Positions 48,616 to 58,942 of a stretch of 64,000 bases of DNA are shown here, in pieces. This stretch comes from JBMYTN01 sp049604415 (lineage in GTDB: Bacteria > Pseudomonadota > Alphaproteobacteria > Rhodospirillales > Rhodospirillaceae). Each line of letters starts with the position of its first letter. Within the stretch, counting starts at the first letter, position 1. The DNA lies in the NCBI GenBank assembly GCA_049604415.1, contig JBMYTN010000005.1, positions 62,001 to 126,000 on the forward strand. The letters run 5' to 3'. Made by a program: the position numbers and the translations under genes. Under the pieces are notes generated by a model. It had not been told where the DNA came from. It did no database searches and was given only the letters and a program-made list of their open reading frames with translations.

Positions 48616-50859
48616 ATGTCCGAGAGCCGAGGCGGGTTTAGCACAAACAACGCGGCAGGCGAAGGGGAGGCGGGGCAAAGCGTGGCGGAAAAACCGACAG
48701 CAGCAGCCTCCCGGCGGGTGCTCCAGGGGCGGGACCGCTTGGTGCTCTGGGCTCCGGTCTTATTCGGAACCGGGATCGGCCTTTATTTCCAAAGCGCGGA
48801 AGAGCCATCGGCTGCAACCGGCCCGTTGCTGCTATCGGGATGCCTTCTGGTCGGCATTGCGGCCCGAGCGGTGGGTCTCGGGCGTTCTGTTCTCGTCATG
48901 GCGACCTTGGCGGCTCTATTGGCTGCCGGTTTTACCGCTGCCTCCTTGCGTGCAGCCGCCGTCGAGGCACCACGCTTGACCGAGCGCATCGGAGCCGTGG
49001 AGATCGAAGGGGTTTATGAGCGCGCCGAGGCCATTCCCAGCGGCAAACGGGTGGTGATCGCACCCCATAGCATTGAGCGCTTGTCCGGCGAGCAGGCCCC
49101 AAAGCGGATCCGGATCCGTGTCCGAAGCGCGAGCCACGCGGTCGATGAAGCCCGCCCCGGGGATCTTATTCGGGTGCGTGCAGTACTGTTGCCCCCGCCG
49201 GAACCGGTGCGCCCGGGGGGGTATGATTTTGCATTGGTGCTCTATTTTCAGGGCATCGGAGCCGTTGGCTATGCCCTCGGTCCGCTTGAAAAGATCGACG
49301 ATGGGTCGCCAAAACCCGGAACGGTCGCCTCGCTCTGGTCCGCGCGTTTGCAGGATCTGCGGCAAACCATCACCGAGCGTCTGTTGAATGAAGCGCCAGG
49401 CGAAACCGGCCCCCTGGCTGCGGCTTTGGTGACCGGGGAGCGCCGAGCGATCCCGGAGGAGATTCAAGAGGCGTTTCGCAGCGCCGGGTTGGCCCATATG
49501 CTGGCCATTTCCGGCCTGCATATGAGTTTGGTTGCCGGGTTTGTGTTCCTGTTGACCCGCCGGATCCTGGCTCGGATCCCGCTGCTTGCCTTGACCCAGC
49601 CGATCAAGACGTGGGCGGCGGCGGCGGCACTGATCGTGGCAACGGGATATTTGCTGATCTCCGGAGCCGGTTTGCCAGCCCAACGGGCGTTTCTGATGAC
49701 CACCTTGGCCTTGGTGGCCATTGCCGTGCATCGCTCACCGTTTTCCTTGCGTTTGGTGGCCCTGGCGGCCTTGGCGGTGCTGGCTTTCCAGCCCGAAGCC
49801 TTGCTGCATCCGGGGTTTCGCATGTCCTTTGCCGCCGTGATCGCCCTCATCGCGGCCTATGAGGGGCTGTCCTTGGCCTATGGTCCCCGCCTGCGGGCAA
49901 CCAAAACCGGATTAAGCCCGGCACAGAGCGCGATCCGATCCGTCCTGCTTTATGGCGGCGGGGTGATTCTAACTTCCTTGATTGCTTGGATCGCCACTGC
50001 TCCGTTCGCTGCAGCGGATTTTAACCGTCTGGCCCCATATGCTCTGTTGGGCAATCTGCCAGCCGTGCCGTTAATGGCCTTCTGGATCCTGCCCAGCTGC
50101 TTGATCGCCGTTTTGGTGATGCCTTTGGGCCTGGAAGGCTTGGTGCTCTCCATCGCTGAACCCGGGTTTGTGCTATGGACCCTGTGGGCGCAATGGGTGG
50201 CCGGTTTGCCCGGATCCGATCTTGCCGTTCCCGCCGGAGCCCCTTGGATGCTGCTGCCCGTGGTATTCGGCGGGTTGTGGCTTTGTCTGGAGCCCAGCCG
50301 CTGGCGCTGGGCAGCACTGCCGGTGATTGGGATTGGGTTGGTGCTGCCCTGGACCGTCACACCGCCGGACCTGCTGATCTCCCGCGATGGCAAAGTGATT
50401 GCTGTGCGCGGTCCCGAAGGTGCCCTGTGGCGCAATCCCAGCCGTGCCGGATCCTTCAGCTGGCAAAACTGGAACCGGGCTTATGGCCCAGTGGCAGGAG
50501 CTTGGGCCAAACCACCGCGCCTTGGCTCAGACGCCGGATCAATCTCCGACCTGAAGGGCCGGTTGCGCTGTGATGATTTGGGATGTGTTCTTCATCCCAA
50601 ACTTCCGGAGGCACGCAGCATCGCTCTGCCACGCCAAAGGGAGGCCCTGGCGGCTGATTGTGCGCTGTCGAGTCTGGTGGTGACCAGCCTTTGGGTTTCC
50701 TCGGAAAGCTGCCATGGGGAGCAGGGCACCGCGCCGAAAATCATTGATGGGCGTGTGCTGCGCAGCGAAGGGGCTCACGCGGTCTGGCTTCGCAATGATG
50801 GCAGTTATCATATCGAAACGGTCAAGGATTTGCGCGGGACTCGGCCCTGGGCACCTTAA
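48616..50859 (+). CDS. ComEC/Rec2-family membrane protein lacking the C-terminal beta-lactamase domain
   Basis: This is a predicted inner-membrane channel for DNA uptake. The 747-residue protein has a periplasmic OB-like domain (about residues 115-210) and the competence domain with [21 protein letters not shown] and [12 protein letters not shown], with about ten hydrophobic segments. The C-terminal ~190 residues end in ordinary soluble sequence ([21 protein letters not shown]). No HxHxDH metallo-beta-lactamase motif is seen, unlike Bacillus ComEC. Similar short forms occur in alphaproteobacteria. Its role in transformation is inferred only. Confidence 0.88.
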   Translation: MSESRGGFSTNNAAGEGEAGQSVAEKPTAAASRRVLQGRDRLVLWAPVLFGTGIGLYFQSAEEPSAATGPLLLSGCLLVGIAARAVGLGRSVLVMATLAALLAAGFTAASLRAAAVEAPRLTERIGAVEIEGVYERAEAIPSGKRVVIAPHSIERLSGEQAPKRIRIRVRSASHAVDEARPGDLIRVRAVLLPPPEPVRPGGYDFALVLYFQGIGAVGYALGPLEKIDDGSPKPGTVASLWSARLQDLRQTITERLLNEAPGETGPLAAALVTGERRAIPEEIQEAFRSAGLAHMLAISGLHMSLVAGFVFLLTRRILARIPLLALTQPIKTWAAAAALIVATGYLLISGAGLPAQRAFLMTTLALVAIAVHRSPFSLRLVALAALAVLAFQPEALLHPGFRMSFAAVIALIAAYEGLSLAYGPRLRATKTGLSPAQSAIRSVLLYGGGVILTSLIAWIATAPFAAADFNRLAPYALLGNLPAVPLMAFWILPSCLIAVLVMPLGLEGLVLSIAEPGFVLWTLWAQWVAGLPGSDLAVPAGAPWMLLPVVFGGLWLCLEPSRWRWAALPVIGIGLVLPWTVTPPDLLISRDGKVIAVRGPEGALWRNPSRAGSFSWQNWNRAYGPVAGAWAKPPRLGSDAGSISDLKGRLRCDDLGCVLHPKLPEARSIALPRQREALAADCALSSLVVTSLWVSSESCHGEQGTAPKIIDGRVLRSEGAHAVWLRNDGSYHIETVKDLRGTRPWAP

Positions 50860-50871
50860 ACCCCGATTGGA

Positions 50872-51672
50872 TCAATAAAACCGCATCAGGCCCACCAGTT
50901 TGCCCTGAATCGCCACTTGGCTCGGTTGATAGATCTGGGTGCGGTGGCTGGCATTGGCTGGCTCCAAGGCGATGGCCGCGGAGCGGCGGCGCAAGCGTTT
51001 CAGGGTGGTTTCTTCCCCCTTCACCAAGGCGCAGACAATGGACCCATTCTCGGCGGTATCGCATTTTTTCAGGATTGCCGTATCTCCATCCAGAATGCCC
51101 GCTTCAATCATCGATTCGCCTTCCACGATCAGGGCGAAATGCTCGCCGCCGGACACCATCGAGGCCGGAATGTCGATCTGGTCCCCATGGTTGGACAGGG
51201 CTTCAATGGGCAGACCCGCAGCGATCTTACCCAGAACCGGGATCGTAACGGTCTGCGGATCGCCGGGCTGTTCCCTGTTATCGGCATTGGAGGGCGGCGA
51301 CGCGGCGGGCGGAGCAGGAGGGGGCGTGTTCTGAAAGCCACCCCGAATGACCTTGGGCGAGAAGGGTGTCACCGATCCGGACTTTGCGCTGTCTTGGTCA
51401 GGCAGTTCCGCATCATTGGAGGGGGGTACCGGTGCCCCTGCCGGGCCGGAGGAGGCATCTTCAGGGCGGCGCACCACTTCAAGAGCCCGGGCCCGATAGG
51501 GCAGACGACGCAAAAAGCCCCGTTCTTCCAGCCCTTTGATCAAGCGGTGAATGCCGGATTTGGATTTAAGGTTCAGGGCCTCTTTCATTTCGTCAAAAGA
51601 CGGGGAGACGCCGGTGGCCCGCAATCGGGCATCAATAAAGTCCAGCAACTGCCGCTGCTTCGAGGTCAGCAT
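50872..51672 (-). CDS. lexA: LexA repressor with an extended linker
   Basis: This is the SOS repressor that autocleaves when bound to RecA filaments. The 266-residue protein has an N-terminal winged helix (QRQLLDFIDARLRATGVSPSFDEMKEAL). The cleavage site A152-G153 lies in GKIAAGLP, and catalytic S187 (EGESM) and K225 (TTLKRL) follow. The linker between the domains is long, about 75 residues rich in Pro, Ser and Ala, compared with E. coli. A consensus box upstream suggests autoregulation. It is convergent with comEC (12-base gap). Confidence 0.96.
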   Translation of the reverse strand: MLTSKQRQLLDFIDARLRATGVSPSFDEMKEALNLKSKSGIHRLIKGLEERGFLRRLPYRARALEVVRRPEDASSGPAGAPVPPSNDAELPDQDSAKSGSVTPFSPKVIRGGFQNTPPPAPPAASPPSNADNREQPGDPQTVTIPVLGKIAAGLPIEALSNHGDQIDIPASMVSGGEHFALIVEGESMIEAGILDGDTAILKKCDTAENGSIVCALVKGEETTLKRLRRRSAAIALEPANASHRTQIYQPSQVAIQGKLVGLMRFY

Positions 51673-51738
51673 AAACCCGTCTCCACATCATTGAACCACC
51701 GCCATTCCCAACAGATCCCAACCAATAGACTAAAGCGA

Positions 51739-51753
51739 GAACCAAACCGGAAC
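51739..51753 (-). promoter_or_regulatory. LexA (SOS) operator of lexA
   Basis: GAAC-N7-GAAC on the plus strand (GTTC-N7-GTTC on the minus strand) is the established alphaproteobacterial LexA box. It lies 67 bases upstream of the lexA start and just above a TAGTCTAT -10-like sequence. A second degenerate copy, GTTC-N7-GTTT, is at 51765-51779. Confidence 0.85.
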
Positions 51754-51854
51754 GACTGAGCCTTGTTCTACTTTTGTTTTCGCTTTGGGTCAAGGGGAGA
51801 GGTAAGGGTTTTGATTATTTCGATGTCAAAAAGGGGGTCTTCTAGGCTGCGTGG

Positions 51855-52658
51855 TTAAGCGGCTGGGCTCAGCACAGCGGTAACGGCGGCTCCGACATCC
51901 GTTTGGCGCATGAAATGTTCCCCCATTAGGAAGCGTTGCGCCCCCACGGCGGCCATGCGATCCAAATCTGCCCGGGTCTTTAGGCCGGATTCGGCGATCA
52001 GCACCCGGTCGTTTGGCACCATAGGGGCCAAAGCCTCGGTGGTGGCCAAATCGGTGACCAGGGTTTTCAGATTGCGATTGTTCACCCCTATCAGCGGTGT
52101 TTTGAGCACTGCAAGGGCCCGGTCCATTTCCGGGGCGTCATGGACCTCGGCCAGCACATCCATCCCCAACTCAAAGGCAGCGGCTTCCAATTCGGCGGCT
52201 TCACTGTCTTCTAAGGCTGCTAGGATCAGCAAAATGCAATCGGCCCCCCAGGAGCGCGCCTCCGGGATCTGGTAAAGGTCGACCATGAAATCCTTGCGCA
52301 GCACCGGCACATCAACAGCAGCCCGTGCGGCCTGCAAATGGGCCGCCTCGCCTTGGAAATAGGGCCCGTCGGTCAATACGGACAAACAAGCCGCACCGGC
52401 GGCGCAATAGGTTTGCGCCAGGGCGGGCGGGTCGAAATCCGGGCGAATCAACCCCGCTGAGGGCGAGGCTTTTTTGATCTCGGCAATAAGAGCGTAGTGG
52501 CCCGCATCGGCCTTGTTGCTCAAGGCCTTGGCAAATCCCCGGGGAGGAGAGCCGTTGGCGCGAATGGCATCCTCAAGGGCGGAAACCGGCCGGGCGGCTT
52601 TACGCCGCAGGACCTCTTCGCGGGTGGTATCGCAGATTTTTTTCAGAACGTCGGACAT
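51855..52658 (-). CDS. trpC: Indole-3-glycerol phosphate synthase
   Basis: This enzyme forms the indole ring from CdRP in tryptophan synthesis. The 267-residue TIM barrel has [59 protein letters not shown] and [17 protein letters not shown] 52658 is chosen over an upstream TTG. The start lies 15 bases after the trpD stop in a trpG-trpD-trpC run. It lacks a fused TrpF. Confidence 0.96.
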   Translation of the reverse strand: MSDVLKKICDTTREEVLRRKAARPVSALEDAIRANGSPPRGFAKALSNKADAGHYALIAEIKKASPSAGLIRPDFDPPALAQTYCAAGAACLSVLTDGPYFQGEAAHLQAARAAVDVPVLRKDFMVDLYQIPEARSWGADCILLILAALEDSEAAELEAAAFELGMDVLAEVHDAPEMDRALAVLKTPLIGVNNRNLKTLVTDLATTEALAPMVPNDRVLIAESGLKTRADLDRMAAVGAQRFLMGEHFMRQTDVGAAVTAVLSPAA

Positions 52659-52672
52659 CAACACACCACCGA

Positions 52673-53710
52673 TCAAGCCGTAGGAGGGGTCGCATTGGTG
52701 ATCGCGACCATTTTGGCCAGGGCGGCCTTGGCCCGACCGCTGTCAATGGCGTCCGCTGCGATGCTCACCCCGGCTGCCAAATCTTCGGCTTTGCCAGCGA
52801 CAATGAGGGCAGCCGCAGTGTTCATCAGCACGATGTCGCGATAGGCCCCGGTTTCACCGTCCAACAATGCTGTCAAAGCCGCCGCATTGACCTCTGGAGT
52901 GTCCCCCTTCAGGTCTTCCGGAGCAGCGCGGGACAGGTCTGCCTGTTCCGGTGTGATCTCAAAACTGGTGACCGTGCCGTTTTCCAAGGCACTGACAAAG
53001 GTCGCTCCGGTGGTGGTGACCTCGTCCAAACCGTCGGCCCCATGGACCACCCAGGCCTTTTCGGTTCCCAAACGACCCAAAACATGGGCCAGCGGCTCAA
53101 CCCAGTCTTTGGAAAACACGCCGAGCAGAAAGCGCTTGGCTCCGGCAGGGTTGGACAAGGGGCCTAACAGATTGAAGATGGTCCGGATGCCCAACTCGAC
53201 CCTTACCGGCCCCACATGGCGCATGGCCGAATGGTGGCGCTGGGCAAACATGAACCCAATGCCCGCTTCGGCAATGGCCTGTTCCACCTGGGCCGGGGGG
53301 GCATCCAAATTGACCCCCAGGGCGGCCAGGACATCGGCGGACCCGCTTTTCGAGCTAGCCGCCCGGTTGCCATGTTTGGCAACGGTCAAGCCACAGGCGG
53401 CACAAACGATGGCGGCCGCAGTGGAAATATTCCAAGTCTTGCCGCCATCACCGCCGGTCCCAACCACGTCAATGGCATCGGCCGCTGCCTTGATCGGAGT
53501 GGCTTTTTCCCGCATCACCCGGGCCGCACCGGTAATTTCCGCCACCGTTTCGCCCCGGACCCGCAACGCGGTCAGGAAGGCCGAGATCTGCACCGGTGTC
53601 GCGGCCCCGGACATGATGATGTCAAAGGCTTGGCGGGCTTCGTCTTCACTGAGGGTTTCAGCATTGGTGACGCGGGCAATCAGCGCCTTCAGCTCTGGGG
53701 AAGCGGTCAT
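52673..53710 (-). CDS. trpD: Anthranilate phosphoribosyltransferase
   Basis: This enzyme adds phosphoribose to anthranilate. The 345-residue protein has [51 protein letters not shown] and [20 protein letters not shown], with the PRPP and magnesium segments. It stands 60 bases downstream of trpG and just before trpC. Confidence 0.96.
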   Translation of the reverse strand: MTASPELKALIARVTNAETLSEDEARQAFDIIMSGAATPVQISAFLTALRVRGETVAEITGAARVMREKATPIKAAADAIDVVGTGGDGGKTWNISTAAAIVCAACGLTVAKHGNRAASSKSGSADVLAALGVNLDAPPAQVEQAIAEAGIGFMFAQRHHSAMRHVGPVRVELGIRTIFNLLGPLSNPAGAKRFLLGVFSKDWVEPLAHVLGRLGTEKAWVVHGADGLDEVTTTGATFVSALENGTVTSFEITPEQADLSRAAPEDLKGDTPEVNAAALTALLDGETGAYRDIVLMNTAAALIVAGKAEDLAAGVSIAADAIDSGRAKAALAKMVAITNATPPTA

Positions 53711-53770
53711 CGAATGGGTTCCATTAGGGGAATGGGACCGCCAAATGCAGGCCCCATGATAACAGGCGGG

Positions 53771-54409
53771 TTAGGCAGCAGATTTGGTCTTCAGGGCCAA
53801 GGGATCCAAGGGGGCCACCGGCAATCCGGCCAAGCTCAGGAAATTGGCCATGATCTCATGACCCCAAGAAGTCATGATGCTCTCAGGATGGAATTGCACC
53901 CCATGGATCGGCAGGCTCTTGTGGGACAGGCCCATAATCTCGCCGCCCTCGCTCCACGCCGTGACCTCCAGGCAGTCGGGCAGGCTGGCTTGCTCGACCA
54001 GCAAGGAGTGATAGCGGGTGGCAGCAAAGGGCTGCGGCAAGCCTTGGAACACTCCGCCATTCTTATGGTGCATTTGGTGCACTTTGCCATGGACCGGCAT
54101 ATTGGCCCGGATCACGGAACCGCCAAAGGTCTGGCCAATGCTTTGATGGCCCAAGCAGACGCCAAATATCGGCAGGGTTTCCTTGGCCGCGTCGATCAGA
54201 TCCAGGCAAATGCCCGCCGTATCAGGGGTCGCCGGGCCGGGCGAAATCACCAGCGCGTCGGGCTTTAGGGCCAGCGCATCCGCCACCGTCAGGCTGTCAT
54301 TGCGATGCACCATGCATTCGACGCCCAACTGTCCTAGATAATGATGGAGGTTATAGGTGAAGCTGTCATAGTTATCGATCAGCAAGACCGTAGGGGACTG
54401 TTGGGACAT
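53771..54409 (-). CDS. trpG: Anthranilate synthase component II (glutamine amidotransferase)
   Basis: This subunit supplies ammonia from glutamine to TrpE. The 212-residue class I amidotransferase has [21 protein letters not shown], the nucleophile Cys in [12 protein letters not shown], and the His/Glu pair in [14 protein letters not shown] 54409 matches the family N-terminus. An in-frame upstream extension to 54502 is unlikely to be translated. It is separated from trpE by 5.3 kb of other genes. Confidence 0.95.
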   Translation of the reverse strand: MSQQSPTVLLIDNYDSFTYNLHHYLGQLGVECMVHRNDSLTVADALALKPDALVISPGPATPDTAGICLDLIDAAKETLPIFGVCLGHQSIGQTFGGSVIRANMPVHGKVHQMHHKNGGVFQGLPQPFAATRYHSLLVEQASLPDCLEVTAWSEGGEIMGLSHKSLPIHGVQFHPESIMTSWGHEIMANFLSLAGLPVAPLDPLALKTKSAA

Positions 54410-54552
54410 GGCTCTTTCGCTTGTTCTCTCAAGGACGGTCTTTTCTGACGATGCGTTGCTGCGCGGCCCAATCCGTTGATGGATCGCAACGCCACCGGTC
54501 ATAGCGGTGCGGTAGCAAGGCAGGGCCGGACACAGATCACGCGTTAAGAGTG

Positions 54553-54576
54553 CCTGGAGCAGGCTGTCCAGGTCAA
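54553..54576 (-). promoter_or_regulatory. Dyad overlapping a TTGACC box in the trpG-copA divergent region
   Basis: CCTGGA-N8-TCCAGG (54553-54572) is a perfect dyad. On the minus strand TTGACC (54576-54571) overlaps it, and ACTCTT or CTCTTA lie 19-20 bases further on. That spacing and central dyad resemble MerR/CueR-type promoters, but this one points towards trpG, away from copA. Confidence 0.35.
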
Positions 54577-54638
54577 GGGGGCCAAGCGCGCGGCTTGTTA
54601 GGCCGCAGCGTCGCAGCAGATTAAAAAGGGGTTGGGCC

Positions 54639-57020
54639 GTGAACCATCACGCGACCATGACAGAGCCAGATCCGAAGGCAGCCAAGGCGGCCACACCGGA
54701 TACCTCTCCGGAAGACGCCTCCGCTCGCCCAGTGTCCCTGGTGATCTCCGGCATGACCTGTGCGGCCTGCTCAAGCCGTCTGGAACGGGTCTTAAAGAAA
54801 GTTCCAGGCGTCACCCAGGCAGCGGTCAACCTGGCAACGGAGAAAGCGGAAATTCACTTACCCGGCGGCGCAGATCGGGTCGATGATTTGGTCCGCGCGG
54901 TGGAAAAGGCCGGTTTTGGTGCCGTTCCCCTGGAAGATCCCAGTTTGGCCGGTGGCGGCGATGGTTTGTCCAATGCTCTGGCGGCTGAGGAAGAGGCCGA
55001 CCAGGCCCGCCAAGCTCTTCTGCGGCAGGAAATGCGGCTGTTCTTGCTCTCAGCCGCCCTGACGATCCCGCTGGTCTGGGACATGGTGGCCCATATGGCC
55101 GGTTGGCCCCAGGCCCGGATCTCACCCGAATTCCAATTGGTTTTGGCGACCTTGGTCCAAGCGGTTGCGGGTCCTCGGTTTTATCGGGGTGCCTGGAAGT
55201 CCCTGAAGGGCGGGGCAGGCAATATGGATGTGCTGGTCGCCTTGGGCACAACGGCGGCCTGGGTGCTCAGCACCATTCGGGTTGTCACTGGCGACGCTGC
55301 AGCAGGGCTGTATTTCGAAGGGGCCGCTGTGGTCCTGACCCTGGTGTTGCTGGGCAAAGTGATGGAAGCCAAAGCCAAAGCCGGGGCAGCCTCGGCGTTG
55401 CGCGGCCTGATGCGTCTACGGCCCGAGATCGCCCATGTGGAAGTGGCGGGCGAGGACGGGGTGCGGATCGAGGATCGTCCCGCCGCACAGCTTGTGGCTG
55501 GCATGGTGGTTCTGGTTCGGCCTGGCGAAACCGTGCCCGCCGATGGCGTGATCCTCTCCGGCCACAGCGCCTTGGATGAGAGCATGCTGACGGGAGAAAG
55601 CCTGCCGGTGGCCCGAGGGCCGGGGGAGACGGTGATTGGCGGTTCGGTGAATGGCGAGGCCGCCTTGCGTCTGCGCATTGAAGCCGCCGGGGCCGATGCG
55701 GTCTTGGCCCGCATTGTCCGTTCCGTGGAGCAGGCCCAGGCCAGCAAGGCCCGGATCCAGGCCTTGGTCGACCGGGTCTCCGCCGTTTTTGTGCCTGCCG
55801 TTGTATGCCTGTCGGTGATCTCAGGACTGGTCTGGATCGGGTTGGGCCAGACCGAAACGGCCCTGGTAGCAGCCATTTCAGTGCTGGTCATCGCCTGTCC
55901 CTGTGCCTTGGGCTTAGCCACTCCCACCGCCGTTATGGTCGGCACCGGTCTTGCCGCCCGGCGCGGTATTCTGATCCGGGACGCCGAAGCCCTGGAGCGG
56001 ATCGATAAGGTCTCGGTCATCGCCTTTGACAAAACCGGCACCTTGACCGAGGGCAAACCCCATGTGGTTAGGCTTGTCGCCGAAACCGGCAGTGCTGAAG
56101 ACGCCGAGCACATGCTGGCCTTGGCCGCTGCGGTGCAAACCGGCAGCGCCCATCCCCTGGCTGAGGCTATCCGCCAACATGCCGAGGACAGAGCCTTATC
56201 CCTGCCGCAGGCGGAGGATTTTATCGCGACGCCCGGGCGCGGCGTGTCTGCGCAGGTGGGCGGCGCTGGGCGCATTCTGATCGGCAACGCCCCCTATATC
56301 CTGGAGCAAACCGGCCTGAAGCCCGGCGAGCGTGTTTTGGCGGCAGCGGTTGCGGAAGAAGAGCAGGGGGCGAGCATTGCCTGGGTTGCCCAGGCGGCTG
56401 CACCCGGTTCGGTAAAGGGTGGGGTGCCCAAGACGGCGGTTCTGATCGGATTTATTGCCTTGCGCGATCAGGTTCGCAGCAGTTCTGCGCCAACCATCCG
56501 AACCCTAAAAGCCATGGGGCTGCGCCCGGTGATGCTGACCGGCGACAACCCGCGCGCAGCCCGGGCCATCGCCCAGGAGGTCGGGATTGCGCCGGACGAT
56601 GTCCGCTCCGAGCAAACACCGGACTCCAAGGCCGAAACCCTGGCCGCGCTGCGCCAGGGTGGTGCGTCGGTGGCCATGATCGGCGATGGCATCAATGATG
56701 CGCCCGCATTGGCCTTGGCCGATGTGGGGGTGGCCATGGGCTCGGGCACCGATGTGGCGATGGAGGCCGCTGGGGTCACCCTGATGCGCGGTGACCCGGC
56801 TGCCTTGCCCGGAGCCATTGATTTGGGCCGGGCCACCTATCGCCGAATCAAGCAGAATTTGGGTTGGGCTTTCGGCTATAATGTTGTCGCTTTGCCGCTG
56901 GCGGCGGCTGGTCAGCTCGATCCCATGGTGGCGGGAGCGGCGATGGCCTTTTCCAGCGTGTCTGTGGTGTTGAGCTCTTTGGCCCTGAAATTCCGCAAAC
57001 CAGTGTTGGTTGGGTCGTGA
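54639..57020 (+). CDS. copA: Copper-exporting P1B-type ATPase
   Basis: This is a Cu(I) efflux ATPase of the inner membrane. The 793-residue protein has one N-terminal heavy-metal domain (GMTCAAC, C41/C44), the translocation motif CPC (C420-P-C422), the phosphorylation motif DKTGT (D464), TGDNP and [11 protein letters not shown]. Late-helix residues YN ([12 protein letters not shown]) and [12 protein letters not shown] fit the Cu(I) subgroup. GTG 54639 has AAGGGG at good spacing; ATG 54657 lacks an SD. A CopZ-like chaperone lies 1.7 kb downstream. Confidence 0.94.
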   Translation: MNHHATMTEPDPKAAKAATPDTSPEDASARPVSLVISGMTCAACSSRLERVLKKVPGVTQAAVNLATEKAEIHLPGGADRVDDLVRAVEKAGFGAVPLEDPSLAGGGDGLSNALAAEEEADQARQALLRQEMRLFLLSAALTIPLVWDMVAHMAGWPQARISPEFQLVLATLVQAVAGPRFYRGAWKSLKGGAGNMDVLVALGTTAAWVLSTIRVVTGDAAAGLYFEGAAVVLTLVLLGKVMEAKAKAGAASALRGLMRLRPEIAHVEVAGEDGVRIEDRPAAQLVAGMVVLVRPGETVPADGVILSGHSALDESMLTGESLPVARGPGETVIGGSVNGEAALRLRIEAAGADAVLARIVRSVEQAQASKARIQALVDRVSAVFVPAVVCLSVISGLVWIGLGQTETALVAAISVLVIACPCALGLATPTAVMVGTGLAARRGILIRDAEALERIDKVSVIAFDKTGTLTEGKPHVVRLVAETGSAEDAEHMLALAAAVQTGSAHPLAEAIRQHAEDRALSLPQAEDFIATPGRGVSAQVGGAGRILIGNAPYILEQTGLKPGERVLAAAVAEEEQGASIAWVAQAAAPGSVKGGVPKTAVLIGFIALRDQVRSSSAPTIRTLKAMGLRPVMLTGDNPRAARAIAQEVGIAPDDVRSEQTPDSKAETLAALRQGGASVAMIGDGINDAPALALADVGVAMGSGTDVAMEAAGVTLMRGDPAALPGAIDLGRATYRRIKQNLGWAFGYNVVALPLAAAGQLDPMVAGAAMAFSSVSVVLSSLALKFRKPVLVGS

Positions 57021-57165
57021 ACCGAATTAAGGGATCCTAAAGGCGAGGCACATAACACTGATGTGTTCGAAAAGGCGTTGAACCGTTGAACGTAGCGCTT
57101 GTTTCTGGCCCGATAAAAACACTACGTCAGTTGGTCAGATCTGAATAAGCGCAAGACAAGGGTTA

Positions 57166-58662
57166 TTGGCAGTGCGGTGGATCGGTGGGGTGCTTTATGG
57201 CGTGTTCGCACTGGTCGTTGCCGGTGTGATCGCCCTTGCGCTCTGGGCACCGGAACCGGACAGCTCTGCGGTGTTGGCCGGTGGAGCGCTGCAAGGCGAT
57301 CCGGCACCACAGGACGCCACGGGCGCCGGGCAGGATACGGTGGCTCTGGCGCGACCGGACCGGATCCCGGACGGACCGGTGCCGCCGCAAGTTTATCTGC
57401 CACCGCCCTTGCCAGTCCCAGCTCAAACCCCATCAACGCCAACCTCTCCAGCCCAGGCACTGCCAGACCCAACCGCGCCCTTGCCCTTGGCCGAGGATGA
57501 GCTTCCGACCATTCGTCGCGACGCGCCCATAACGCCTTATCGCCTGACCGAATTGCCGCCGGATTATGCTGCTTTGCTGACCCTGGACAGCAGCACTGGC
57601 GAAGCCTGGGTGATGGAAGAGCCCTTGCCCGATGATGAGATCCGGCTGTCGCCATCTCCCGTCGCGGCACCTCCCCCTGCGCCAGAGCCCGTGCCGCAAG
57701 TGGTCCAGGACCCCGCGCCCAGCCCAATTCCCGGCTCCTCTGCGCCCGAACAGCTGACGGCAGTACCGCCCAATCCGGCCTCGGTCGATGCGATCCCAGC
57801 CCCAGCTCCGCTCCTGAAACCCGCCCCAAGCCCGGGTTGGGTTGAGGGCAGGGCAGACCAGGTCGCACCCCCTGAACCGGCCAACACGCCGCTCGCAGCC
57901 ACACCCGCCGTGATGCGCGGACCCATCGGCCCAGGGGCGTGGCAGCGGGCCGCGTTGCGGGTACCGCCAGTTAATGGACCGGCGGTGGCGGTGGTGATTG
58001 ACGATCTGGGGCTGGATCGCCGCCGCACCTTGGGCATTGAGGCTTTGCCTGGACCGCTAAGTCTGGCCTATCTGGCCCATGCGCCGGATCTGGCGGCACA
58101 AGCGGCCCGGGGACGGGCAGCCGGGCATGAAATCCTGCTGCATATGCCCATGGAGCCCACCAACCCCCGGATCGATCCGGGACCGCAGGCTTTGCGGGTC
58201 GGGCTAGAGCCGGACGAAATTGGCCGTCGGGTTGATGCCGCCTTGGATCGCATTGGCCCCGTTGTGGCGATGAACAACCATATGGGCAGCCGCTTCACCC
58301 GGGATGCCGCCAGCATGGCCGCCGTGATGACGGTTTTGCAGCGCCGGGGGATTATGTGGCTGGATTCCGTGACCTCGCCCTCCACGGCGGGTCCGGCACA
58401 AGCCCGCCGGGCCGGGGTCACGACCCTGTCGCGCAGTGTCTTTATTGACCATGACAATTCGGCAGCGGCTGTGGCCCGGCAATTGGCGGCCATGGAACGC
58501 CTCGCTCACCAACAGGGTGTCGCGATTGGCATTGGCCATCCAAGGCCTGCCACCTTGGCGGCTTTGGGGCCATGGCTGGCCAGCCTGCCGGAGAAGGGCA
58601 TCCGCTTGGTGCCGCTCTCCGCCTTGGCTTTGCAGCGGCCGATCATCGCGGCGCAACGCTGA
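57166..58662 (+). CDS. Divergent polysaccharide deacetylase family protein
   Basis: This is a 498-residue membrane-anchored or secreted protein. An N-terminal hydrophobic helix (about 6-27) is followed by a long Pro/Ala-rich linker (about 60-260). The divergent polysaccharide deacetylase domain (DUF610) follows, with VAVVIDDLGLDRRRT, EILLHMPMEPTN, AMNNHMGSRFT, FIDHD and IGIGHPRP. The Asp and His residues suggest a metal-dependent hydrolase; the substrate, perhaps a cell-wall glycan, is unproven. The start is TTG 57166 or GTG 57172. Family members often sit next to ctpA, which is absent here. Confidence 0.88.
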   Translation: MAVRWIGGVLYGVFALVVAGVIALALWAPEPDSSAVLAGGALQGDPAPQDATGAGQDTVALARPDRIPDGPVPPQVYLPPPLPVPAQTPSTPTSPAQALPDPTAPLPLAEDELPTIRRDAPITPYRLTELPPDYAALLTLDSSTGEAWVMEEPLPDDEIRLSPSPVAAPPPAPEPVPQVVQDPAPSPIPGSSAPEQLTAVPPNPASVDAIPAPAPLLKPAPSPGWVEGRADQVAPPEPANTPLAATPAVMRGPIGPGAWQRAALRVPPVNGPAVAVVIDDLGLDRRRTLGIEALPGPLSLAYLAHAPDLAAQAARGRAAGHEILLHMPMEPTNPRIDPGPQALRVGLEPDEIGRRVDAALDRIGPVVAMNNHMGSRFTRDAASMAAVMTVLQRRGIMWLDSVTSPSTAGPAQARRAGVTTLSRSVFIDHDNSAAAVARQLAAMERLAHQQGVAIGIGHPRPATLAALGPWLASLPEKGIRLVPLSALALQRPIIAAQR

Positions 58663-58714
58663 GAAACGGTTTCAAAATGAATGCCTAAGGCATTGAAGGG
58701 AAGGGGAATAAAGG

Positions 58715-58918
58715 ATGAGTGCAGTTTATTCTGTAGGGGGAATGACCTGTGGTGGCTGCGCCTCGGCGGTGGAAAAAGCCTTGAAGACGGTCAAAGCAGA
58801 TGCGGTGATCTCGGTCGATTTGGACGCCGAAACGGTGACCGTTGAGGGTCTCGAAGATGCTGCGGCCATTGAAAACGCCATCGAAGAAGCCGGGTTTGAT
58901 TTTAACGGGGCGGCCTAA
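58715..58918 (+). CDS. CopZ-like heavy-metal chaperone
   Basis: This is a 67-residue heavy-metal-associated domain with the metal motif GMTCGGC near residue 9 and the ferredoxin-like fold expected of copper chaperones (VISVDLDAETVTVEG). It probably delivers Cu(I) to the CopA pump encoded at 54639. The two are separated by the deacetylase gene but are co-directional. AGGGGAA precedes the start. It is convergent with the dehydrogenase gene (24-bp gap). Confidence 0.9.
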   Translation: MSAVYSVGGMTCGGCASAVEKALKTVKADAVISVDLDAETVTVEGLEDAAAIENAIEEAGFDFNGAA

Positions 58919-58942
58919 GCGGCCGTTTCCTGCTGCGTAGGC

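Noticed and set aside
51673..51854. Expected moaC/moeA between trpC and lexA, as in some alphaproteobacteria.
   Set aside because: The gap of 182 bp holds only the lexA promoter and SOS boxes, with no remnant; absence alone is not evidence of anything unusual.
54410..54502. Upstream in-frame extension of trpG.
   Set aside because: The 31 extra codons are not family-like and the ATG at 54409 matches TrpG N-termini.
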